Assembly (NCBI GenBank): GCA_910589025.1
Contig: CAJURM010000010.1
Coordinates: 39,418 to 103,417 of the forward strand
Source of the DNA: an uncultured Odoribacter sp.
Lineage (GTDB): Bacteria; Bacteroidota; Bacteroidia; Bacteroidales; Marinifilaceae
Reading direction: 5' to 3'
Length of the DNA: 64,000 nucleotides
Part shown: positions 17,124-24,664 of the stretch, in pieces
How the letters are laid out: each line of letters opens with the position of its first letter
Position numbering within the stretch: position 1 is the stretch's first letter
Program-made: the position numbers and the translations under genes
The notes under the pieces: model-generated
Seen by the model: the letters and a program-made list of their open reading frames with translations, nothing else
Told to the model about the DNA's origin: nothing
Database searches by the model: none

Positions 17124-20066
17124 ATGAAAAAGAAATTAACACGTTGGCTGGGGATTGTTGCCGGAGTAGTGTTGCTGCTTGGCACCGGATGTTCTAAGGA
17201 CGACATTGATGCCATGCCCGATACTTTTGAGATCGCCGACAAGCATCTTGCCTTCAATTTTACGCAGGCACAAGAGATTGTCTTCATCCCTGTGTACACC
17301 AATATTCCTGAAAAAGATTGGCAAATCAGTTCCTCGGATGAATCGTGGTGTAAGATTTCCAAGAGTTACACCCATGAAAAGGGCTTGCAACTTGCCGTGC
17401 TCAGCAGTGAAGAACCCGAAGTGCGTAGTGCGACGGTTAAAGTTGAAGCGGGGGGACACAGTTATGATATAGCTGTCCGTCAGCTCGGTTCCGGTCCTGC
17501 CATTCTTGTGTCGGATCGTACTGTTGCGGCTGCCGGAGGCGAGGTCGAATTGGTGGTGACTGCAAATATTGACTATAAGGTGGGTAAACCTGTTATCGAA
17601 GAGGGGGATGAGGCTGGATGGATTGAACGTTTGCCTGGAGAAACGCGGGCGTTTGCTGCGAGCAACCACCGCTTCCATGTACAGGCTAATCTGCTGCCTT
17701 TCGGACGTAAGGCGACGGTGGCGGTGACAGCTACGGAACCGATATATCGTTCGGTTTCGACGACCTGCACTTTCACGCAAGAGACCAAGAGTGTGACACC
17801 GGAGGATATACCCTCCGATAAGCAAATCAAAGTATTGGCTGCTACGGATAATCAGCATCACGGTACAGACGATGCTGCGAAGTTGATTGACGGCGATATG
17901 GAGACGGTCTATCATTCGCCGTGGCATATTGATTATATTAAACCGACAACGGTTTTCCCCGTTATCCTCGACTTTGAGTTTGACGGTACGAGTGCAATAG
18001 ACTATTTCGTTCTCTATTCAGGGAATGGTAATGGCAGAATCGGTAAGTTCGACGTTTATTACAAATCGCAGGGGGACGCGGACTTCAAGCTGCTCAACGA
18101 TGCGGACAAGCCGTTTGATTTCGGCCAGCGCGGTGGACAGCAGACAGCCCGTTTCCCGAATACCATGGAGAATGTCACGGCAATCCGCCTCAGCGTTCGT
18201 GACGGTGCCGGTGACAATGGGGTGGATGGCGGTTTTGTGTCGGCAAAAGAGATAGAGTTTTATCAGTCGCTTGCTTCGACACTTGACGCTGCTATGCTCA
18301 ATGTCTTTACAGACCTCTCCTGTACGGAGCTGAAACCGGGCGTAAGCCGTTCGGAGATTACGGCGCTTTATGGGCTTTCGCCTTTCATTGCCCAGCAGGC
18401 TGCCGTACGTTTGCTGGAGAATACTTACGATGAGTTTGAATACGGATTCCGTGCCCAGACTTATAAGCCTTACAGTGATAACGATTTGAATAATAAGTTA
18501 CTTACCAAAAAGTATACCCGTATGGACAACCCTACAGGTATTGAAGTGAAAAGGGGCGACAAACTCATTGTTTGTGTTGACAAAGTGCCTGCCGGACAAA
18601 ACCTTAGTTTGGCTGTGTATGGTGAGGCTGCAGACGGATATAGTGCCAATTACGGAGGAACGGCGGCGGATAATGCTTATGAGACTGTGGATCAGGAAGT
18701 GATGCTTACTCCTGGTATGAATACCATCGATATTACCGCTCCGGGTATGTGTTATGTGATGAATACGGCGCGCCCCCTGACTGCCAGCTCCGAGTCCGTA
18801 AAGGTACATATTCTTCCGGGGTGCGGAACGGTGCAAGGCTATTTCGATTTGGAACGCCACCAGACTGATGATAAATATGTTGAGTTACTTAATCGTTGTT
18901 CTTACAAATATTTTGTCGCTAAAGGGCGTAAAATGATTTTTAACTTCCATACGGCCCAGCTGCGTGCTGATGCACCGAATGGTATCCGCTCCGGTCTTGA
19001 AGCATGGGACGATATTGTGTCATGGCAGCAGGAACTGATGGGTATTGATAAGTGCGATTATTTTAATAACCACATTGTCGCCGTGTCCACCACCAATCCG
19101 AACGCTTACATGGATGCTTCGAACCGTCGGGTGAATTTCTCGGCAACGACAGCACTTTATAAGATTATTACACGCGAACAATTGCTCGCCGAGGAGGATA
19201 ATACCTGGGGACCGGCTCATGAACTTGGACATGTCAATCAAGGGGCGATCAACTGGAAGAGTACGACCGAGTCGTCAAATAATCTTTTCTCGAATTACGC
19301 TATTTATAAAATGGGCAAATACGGCTCGCGCGGAGATGCGTTGAGTGAGCTTGCACAAAGTTTGGCACTTGCTGAACCGTGGGCTCTGATGGGCAGTTCG
19401 ACTCATCAGAATGAAGATACCGAGTTGCATATGCGTATGAATTGGCAGTTGTGGAACTATTACCATCGTTGCAATTTCAAACCGGACTTCTGGCCGACGC
19501 TTTTCCAATTGTTGCGTGAAGACCCGCTGCCGAGCGAGTTCTCTTCAAAGGATGATCCGGGAGCCAGTCAGCTTAAATTTGCTGAAAAGGCGTGTGACGC
19601 AGCCGGAGAGGATTTGACCGAGTTTTTTGAGACGTGGGGTTTCTTTCGTCCGATAGATGTTAACTATGAGCAATATGGATCAGCTCGTTATATTGTGACT
19701 AATGAGATGATTGCGGCGACTAAAGCACGCATTGCAGCGAAGAATTATCCGAAGGCTGCACCGGTGCAGTATATTGAGGACCGTACGGTTAAGGGGAACA
19801 CTCGTTATTGCGATATGGGATATTACACGACTTTCCAGAATAAGACGAAGATAACCAAAACTCCGCGATTTACCGTTTCCGGCCGCTCTTATACAATTAC
19901 CGATTGTGATCAGGCTGTGGCTGTCGAATTGCGTAAGGCGAGCTCGGATGAACTGGTCTACTTTTCGAACCTTGCTACGTTTACGGTGCCCGACAAGGTG
20001 GATATTTCCAATATCCGGGTTTATGCCGTACAGGCTGATGGAGAACGCAAATTAATTAATCAATAA
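17124..20066 (+). CDS. M60-family (gluzincin) metallopeptidase lipoprotein, mucin O-glycopeptidase-like
   Basis: 980 residues with a lipobox (GTGC, Cys23) followed by SKDD, a surface-export-type signal. BACON-like beta modules cover roughly residues 30-220, a discoidin/F5-8C-like module about 230-390, and the M60 peptidase about 390-850. The zinc site is HELGH at residues 699-703 with the third ligand Glu716, giving HExxH-12 residues-E as in M60 gluzincins. The architecture is like that of B. thetaiotaomicron BT4244, an M60 enzyme that cuts mucin-type glycoproteins next to O-GalNAc. It probably releases glycopeptides at the cell surface for the SusC/SusD pair encoded upstream. Substrate is inferred from family and context only. 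Confidence 0.9.
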   Translation: MKKKLTRWLGIVAGVVLLLGTGCSKDDIDAMPDTFEIADKHLAFNFTQAQEIVFIPVYTNIPEKDWQISSSDESWCKISKSYTHEKGLQLAVLSSEEPEVRSATVKVEAGGHSYDIAVRQLGSGPAILVSDRTVAAAGGEVELVVTANIDYKVGKPVIEEGDEAGWIERLPGETRAFAASNHRFHVQANLLPFGRKATVAVTATEPIYRSVSTTCTFTQETKSVTPEDIPSDKQIKVLAATDNQHHGTDDAAKLIDGDMETVYHSPWHIDYIKPTTVFPVILDFEFDGTSAIDYFVLYSGNGNGRIGKFDVYYKSQGDADFKLLNDADKPFDFGQRGGQQTARFPNTMENVTAIRLSVRDGAGDNGVDGGFVSAKEIEFYQSLASTLDAAMLNVFTDLSCTELKPGVSRSEITALYGLSPFIAQQAAVRLLENTYDEFEYGFRAQTYKPYSDNDLNNKLLTKKYTRMDNPTGIEVKRGDKLIVCVDKVPAGQNLSLAVYGEAADGYSANYGGTAADNAYETVDQEVMLTPGMNTIDITAPGMCYVMNTARPLTASSESVKVHILPGCGTVQGYFDLERHQTDDKYVELLNRCSYKYFVAKGRKMIFNFHTAQLRADAPNGIRSGLEAWDDIVSWQQELMGIDKCDYFNNHIVAVSTTNPNAYMDASNRRVNFSATTALYKIITREQLLAEEDNTWGPAHELGHVNQGAINWKSTTESSNNLFSNYAIYKMGKYGSRGDALSELAQSLALAEPWALMGSSTHQNEDTELHMRMNWQLWNYYHRCNFKPDFWPTLFQLLREDPLPSEFSSKDDPGASQLKFAEKACDAAGEDLTEFFETWGFFRPIDVNYEQYGSARYIVTNEMIAATKARIAAKNYPKAAPVQYIEDRTVKGNTRYCDMGYYTTFQNKTKITKTPRFTVSGRSYTITDCDQAVAVELRKASSDELVYFSNLATFTVPDKVDISNIRVYAVQADGERKLINQ

Positions 20067-20077
20067 ATACACAAACT

Positions 20078-21790
20078 ATGAAAAAATTTTTATTAATAGC
20101 ACTTGCATTCTGTACTTTCACTGCTTGTGACGATGATGACAATTCCGATCTGTGGGAGAAAGTAAACGGTCAGGAAGAAAAAATCGAGATGCTGGAAAGC
20201 GAACTCGAAGCCCTGAAACTGAAAATTGAAGGACTGAATCAGACGTTTAAAGCCATTACGGAGATGCTTAACGGCGGTCTCATTACGGGAGTAGAAGCTG
20301 TGACCGATGGAAATAAGAGTGGTTATACCTTTACCGTACAGACGTTTGATGAGTCTGAGGGTACTCAGGTGAACACGTATACCATCTGGAACGGAGAGAG
20401 CAGTGCCGGGCCGCAAATCGGTATAGAGAAAGAAGAGGAAACAGGGCTCTATTACTGGACTCTGGATGGCGAACCGATGTTGGATGCTGCCGGAGAAAAG
20501 GTTTACACATCGAAAGCCCCGAAGTTGAGAATCAATAACAGCAGCAAATGGGAGATAAGCTATGATGAGGGGGCAACCTGGATAGAGCTGGGGGTATTTA
20601 CCGGTACGATTTCAAGCACCAGCATTCAGGTGGAAGTCAAAGACGGCAATGTTATTATTAAACAGGAAGGAAAGGACGATATAACCATTCCGGTTGTTGG
20701 AGCCAATAATATCAAAATCAAATTTACGAATATCAATGCAGCTTCCGGTATGCACGTTGTAAAGAATGGAGTATATCTTGTTGAATATGAATTGGAGAAT
20801 GCCTCTGCAAACGCTACTGTCAAAGCTGAAATGCTTAACGGTACCAATTTTACAGTTGAGAACCTGCCTGGGCAGAACAAATTCAAGATCGCAAGTAAAG
20901 GTCTGATCACAGGAGATGTTGTTTTGGTACATGTGTATGATGGAACGGTGTGTATGCACACGTCATTTAATGTCACTCCGGATCCTACTATTAAAGCAAT
21001 CACAATTACAGAGCCTGAAGTTAACCTTCCGCTTTATTACGGAGCGAGTGATGATTACGTATATACAGGGGAGTTGAGATTGGAACAGGCTGCTGCGGAG
21101 GATATGACCTTTTCTATAATTCCACTTGGAACGGATGCTATCATCCCACAGGATGTTACTATTCCTAAGGGGAGGACTACTGCAACTTACGAAGTTAGAA
21201 TTAAACGTAATGTGCTTACTGCCGGAAATGTCTATACATTCCCGCTTGTCTTCTCCGGGGAGAATGAAAATTACCATGTGAGTGGTGAAGCGAAGATAAA
21301 CGTGACGGATACGCCGGTTAAGATAAAGCTGACAGGGGCAATGATGGACTCTCCTTATACTTATGAGGGTAATCTTGACATGTTGTGCGATGGCAATTAT
21401 GAGAATTTTTGGGGAAGCAATTATGCAGTAGCTACTTGTCCTGTCGGAGATTCTAAGTATGGGGTTTACATCGATATAACTTTACCACAGGCGTTGTATG
21501 CTGCAAGGTTCCGTTACTACACACGCCACAATAATAGTAATGCTGTACCGCAAACTATAGTTGTCGGTGTGTCTTCGGCTACAGATTGGACGGAGCTCTT
21601 TACGGTCGCTTCAGGATTGCCGTCGGCAAATGCTGTTTGGTGGAATGGTGATGTGGTACATTATCTGCCTGACCATTCGTCGTTCTCTAAAATCCGTTTT
21701 GGTGTTACTGTCAGTGCAGCTGGAAATTTGATTAATGATGCAGCTAAATCGACAGCTCTTACAGAGTTGGAAGTTTACGGATTGTATTAA
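20078..21790 (+). CDS. Surface lipoprotein with coiled coil, DUF4988-type and discoidin-like domains
   Basis: 570 residues; lipobox at Cys17 followed by four aspartates, as for surface lipoproteins. Residues 27-66 form a heptad coiled coil (LWEKVNGQEEKIEMLESELE onward). The next part, with TIWNGESSAGPQIGI and DGEPMLDAAGEKV, resembles DUF4988 modules found beside SusC/SusD systems. An Ig-like middle is followed by a C-terminal discoidin-like module (about 430-570) that is recognisably related to the C-terminus of the third gene of this operon. Probably a surface glycan- or glycoprotein-binding component. It is the last gene of the operon and is followed by a strong terminator. Confidence 0.75.
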   Translation: MKKFLLIALAFCTFTACDDDDNSDLWEKVNGQEEKIEMLESELEALKLKIEGLNQTFKAITEMLNGGLITGVEAVTDGNKSGYTFTVQTFDESEGTQVNTYTIWNGESSAGPQIGIEKEEETGLYYWTLDGEPMLDAAGEKVYTSKAPKLRINNSSKWEISYDEGATWIELGVFTGTISSTSIQVEVKDGNVIIKQEGKDDITIPVVGANNIKIKFTNINAASGMHVVKNGVYLVEYELENASANATVKAEMLNGTNFTVENLPGQNKFKIASKGLITGDVVLVHVYDGTVCMHTSFNVTPDPTIKAITITEPEVNLPLYYGASDDYVYTGELRLEQAAAEDMTFSIIPLGTDAIIPQDVTIPKGRTTATYEVRIKRNVLTAGNVYTFPLVFSGENENYHVSGEAKINVTDTPVKIKLTGAMMDSPYTYEGNLDMLCDGNYENFWGSNYAVATCPVGDSKYGVYIDITLPQALYAARFRYYTRHNNSNAVPQTIVVGVSSATDWTELFTVASGLPSANAVWWNGDVVHYLPDHSSFSKIRFGVTVSAAGNLINDAAKSTALTELEVYGLY

Positions 21791-21826
21791 CAGCTTTGCT
21801 TTAATAATTCATAATTAAAATGGAGA

Positions 21827-21858
21827 CCGTCCGGGGAGAGATTCCCGGACGGCTTTTT
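21827..21858 (+). terminator. Rho-independent terminator of the SusC/SusD operon
   Basis: A 9-bp GC-rich stem, CCGTCCGGG (21827-21835) with CCCGGACGG (21844-21852), an 8-base loop, then a T tract. Confidence 0.9.
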
Positions 21859-22153
21859 TGTGTTTATCCCCGGAAATATGTGAAAATCTATCCTCTTTTC
21901 CCTTTAAACCTTTTCTACTTCGCCATCCTTATCGCAGAGTTTTGGAAAGTCTGTTGCTTTTTTATCCCGTTTAAATAGGAGTAAAAATATAGATAAATAA
22001 GAAAACACCTGTTTATTTCTCATTAAACTAAGAGATAACTAATAGGTGAATAATAGATGACTGATAGTTAATAGAGATAAGACACACATGAACACACTAC
22101 TTAAAATGGGTGGAAACGGTTAAAAAAAGTTGAAGAGTTGAAAGGAGGGACAT
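21859..22153. other. Gene-free stretch between the SusC/SusD operon and the TlpA-like gene
   Basis: About 300 bases of AT-rich DNA with no supported reading frame. It holds several short imperfect copies of ATAGATAA/GATAACTAATAG-type words around 21990-22080 and an A-rich word AAAAAAGTTGAAGAGTT near 22123 that recurs at about 57123. No promoter with both boxes was found. Confidence 0.5.
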
Positions 22154-22203
22154 GGAACAGTGGAGAAGTGGAACAATGTTTTCTCCACTTCTCCATTGTT
22201 TTT
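22154..22203. repeat. Intergenic hairpin repeat, copy 1 (probable terminator of the TlpA-like gene)
   Basis: GGAACAGTGGAGAAGTGGA (22154-22172) faces CTCCACTTCTCC (22183-22194), giving a 12-bp stem. A second copy of both the left word and the CACTTCTCCATTGTTT tail lies at 47931-47976 after gpmI. It ends at the stop codon of the TlpA-like gene that comes from the right. Confidence 0.7.
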
Positions 22204-23590
22204 ACTTCAGAGCATTGATGCTTTCTTCCAGTTCGTCGGGGGTAATCGGCTTGGCAATGATTTGGTTGTTGTTGTCAAGCAGGAAAATGGAAGGGGTGGC
22301 AAAGAGGTTGAAATCAACAGCGGCCTGGCTGTCAAATGCTCCTTCTACATAGGCGTTTGTCCAGGAGAACGGGTGTTCTTTGGAATATTTTTCCCAGTCT
22401 TCCCGTTTTTCATCGATGGAGATACACAGGATTTTTACGTTGTGTTTCCGGAAAAGACCTTTCTGGATATATTCGGGCAGTTTGTTCATGAGTATTTGGC
22501 AGTGGCTGCATCCCGTGTGCCAGAAAACCAGCAGCGTATAGGGATTGACTTCGCTGTACAGGCTCACCGGATTGTTGTTGATGTCCATGGCTACGACGTC
22601 CGGCACTTTTTGTCCGATAGCCATTTTTTTGTAGCCTTCCAACCGGCGTTTCACCATATCCATGGAACTGCCGCACTGTTGCAGGTAGTTGCTGGAAATG
22701 TGTGCCAGTACCTCTTCCATTTTCATGGCTTCAAAGCCGGAAATCAGGAATTGAAGCAGATTGTTGCGGATTTCTTCATTTACACTGATTTGAGGCTCGA
22801 TGCGATCCAGTACTTTAATGATAACTGCTTCATTTTCACGCGGGCCGGCTTCCCGGTTCATGAAAAAGTTAATGTACTGGAAAAGCTTATCCGTATAGAT
22901 GTTTGTGTTGAGCAAAAGAGTGTCCGTAAATTCCACTCTGGAAAGGAATTGTTCGCGGTAGATGGAATCCCGTTCCTGGGGGGTAAGATTGCCTTCCGTA
23001 AAGGGCATGCGGCGAGTGTTGAGAATACGGGCGGCTAAGGAGCCGGGACGGCTGTTGTAACAACTGTCAATCCATTTGTCGCGTTCTATCTGATACTCTT
23101 TATAATAATTGAGTGCCATGTTATAGAAAGCGTCCCGGTCCGGATATTGTGTGACCACTTGTTCCAAGGAGCCCAGTTTCATGAAATAGCGGTTGTCTTT
23201 TTTCATGTAGGAGAAATAATCCCGGTTTTCGTCCGACTCGATAACTTCGACGGAGGCTTCCGGATTATTGAAGTCTAAGGTCATTTCCACGTTTTCACGG
23301 GTATACAGAAAATCCAGTGCCGTCGGTTGCCTGTTCATAAATTGGGCATAGGGGGAAGAACCCAATACTGCCCGCAGCATTCCTGCATCCGTAGATTCCG
23401 GTACGTTGAATGTGATCGTCTGCTGGTTTACGACCGGTACACTGTCGACGACGTACATATTTCCGTTGAATATCCTCAATAAAATAGGTTTGCTCTCCGA
23501 AGGCATGTTCTGCACATGGAGTTTTACCTGATACTCTTTTCCGATGCATAGCAGCGGAAAAAATAAAAACAGAAAAAGTAATTTTTGCAT
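22202..23590 (-). CDS. Thiol-disulfide oxidoreductase with DUF5106-like N-terminus (TlpA/AhpC-like)
   Basis: 462 residues from the chosen start MQKLLFLFLF at 23590, which gives a proper signal peptide; a start 48 bases upstream would put 16 polar residues before it. The first 300 residues resemble DUF5106/DUF4369-type modules of Bacteroidales envelope thioredoxins (DFLYTRENVEMTLDF). The C-terminal thioredoxin-like domain has a CSHC active site (Cys361, Cys364) in FWHTGCSHCQI, in the place of the usual CxPC, and the cis-proline loop FATPSIFLLD. It probably acts as a periplasmic thiol reductase. The gene stands alone on the minus strand next to a dehydrogenase gene in the same direction. Confidence 0.85.
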   Translation of the reverse strand: MQKLLFLFLFFPLLCIGKEYQVKLHVQNMPSESKPILLRIFNGNMYVVDSVPVVNQQTITFNVPESTDAGMLRAVLGSSPYAQFMNRQPTALDFLYTRENVEMTLDFNNPEASVEVIESDENRDYFSYMKKDNRYFMKLGSLEQVVTQYPDRDAFYNMALNYYKEYQIERDKWIDSCYNSRPGSLAARILNTRRMPFTEGNLTPQERDSIYREQFLSRVEFTDTLLLNTNIYTDKLFQYINFFMNREAGPRENEAVIIKVLDRIEPQISVNEEIRNNLLQFLISGFEAMKMEEVLAHISSNYLQQCGSSMDMVKRRLEGYKKMAIGQKVPDVVAMDINNNPVSLYSEVNPYTLLVFWHTGCSHCQILMNKLPEYIQKGLFRKHNVKILCISIDEKREDWEKYSKEHPFSWTNAYVEGAFDSQAAVDFNLFATPSIFLLDNNNQIIAKPITPDELEESINALK

Positions 23591-23644
23591 ACGTATAAAA
23601 ATTGAAGTTATACAAATTGTGATATTCTTGCCGGACACAAGAGT

Positions 23645-24571
23645 TTAACGGTTTTTAAGCCAGTTTTCTATGTTTCGGCAAACGATGCTGATTCTTTCCC
23701 CGAAGGCTTCTTTTGTGGCATAGCCTAAATGGGGAAGCATCAGTAAATTCGGTGCGTTAAACAGTTCGTAATGGGCAGGCAGGGGTGGTTCCTGGTCGTA
23801 AACATCAACGGCAGCACCAGCAATGATGCCTTTGCGCAAGGCGTTATAAAGTGCACCGGAGTTTACCACAGGACCTCTGGCTGTGTTAATTAATATGGCG
23901 TGGGGAGGCATCAGGGCGAGTTCGGCTTCATTTACAAAATCTCTGGTGTCGGCTGTGAGCGGAATGTGGACGGATATAATGTCCGATTCTTTAAACAGTT
24001 CGTTTTTAGTGACCATCCGGATGCCGGGTAATTCTCTGGGGGTACGGTTGTAGGCAATGATTTTACAACCGAAAGCTTCGGCCAGCCGTGCAACCCGCAA
24101 ACCGATGGCACCCGTGCCGATGATGCCTACTGTTTTCCCGGCTAATTCGGAACCGATGAAATTCTCTCGGGCTCCGCAAATGCGGGTGATGGCATCACCT
24201 CCCACGATTTTGCGGTATACGGCAATCATCATCCCGATGGCTAATTCGGCAACTGCTTGTGTGGAGTAGCCTGCGGCATTTTGTACAAATATGCCCCGCC
24301 GGTTACACTCTTCCAGGTCGATGTGGTCCAGTCCGGTAAATGCTACGGCAATCATTTTCAGTGACGGGCAGGCATCTAAAAAACGTTTCCTTAGCGGGAT
24401 GTTGCTCACCACAAGGATTTCCGCATCTTTGGCCCGGCGGATGAGTTCCGGCTCCTCCTCTGTCCGGTCCGGCCACACTGTAATGTTGTGTCCGGCTTCC
24501 CGCAGGCTCTTGGTTTGAGTCGCCATTATGCATTCGCATACGCCTAACGGTTCTAAAAATGTAATTTGCAT
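23645..24571 (-). CDS. D-2-hydroxyacid dehydrogenase (NAD-dependent)
   Basis: 308 residues from the start MQITFLEPLG at 24571; an upstream in-frame ATG at 24598 is less likely. The Rossmann motif GIIGTGAIG lies near residue 150, followed by YNRTP where NAD-specific enzymes usually have an acidic residue, so coenzyme preference is uncertain. The catalytic Arg is in NTARGP, Glu in YDQEPP and His in LPHLGYAT, the standard R-E-H triad. The family includes glycerate, phosphoglycerate and lactate dehydrogenases; the short length excludes a regulatory ACT domain. Substrate cannot be assigned. Confidence 0.88.
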   Translation of the reverse strand: MQITFLEPLGVCECIMATQTKSLREAGHNITVWPDRTEEEPELIRRAKDAEILVVSNIPLRKRFLDACPSLKMIAVAFTGLDHIDLEECNRRGIFVQNAAGYSTQAVAELAIGMMIAVYRKIVGGDAITRICGARENFIGSELAGKTVGIIGTGAIGLRVARLAEAFGCKIIAYNRTPRELPGIRMVTKNELFKESDIISVHIPLTADTRDFVNEAELALMPPHAILINTARGPVVNSGALYNALRKGIIAGAAVDVYDQEPPLPAHYELFNAPNLLMLPHLGYATKEAFGERISIVCRNIENWLKNR

Positions 24572-24643
24572 TGCCTCTTGATTTGGTACCGGAGACAAAA
24601 ATAATGAAATTCTGCGGATATTTTATTTTGCTGATTTGTTTCT

Positions 24644-24651
24644 TACTTTTG
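24644..24651 (+). promoter_or_regulatory. Promoter -7 box of mfd
   Basis: TACTTTTG fits the Bacteroidetes TAnnTTTG box exactly; the -33 region is only T-rich (no TTTG at the right distance). Transcription would begin a few bases before the TTG start codon of mfd, giving a nearly leaderless message. Confidence 0.45.
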
Positions 24652-24664
24652 CCAAAAAAAAGAA

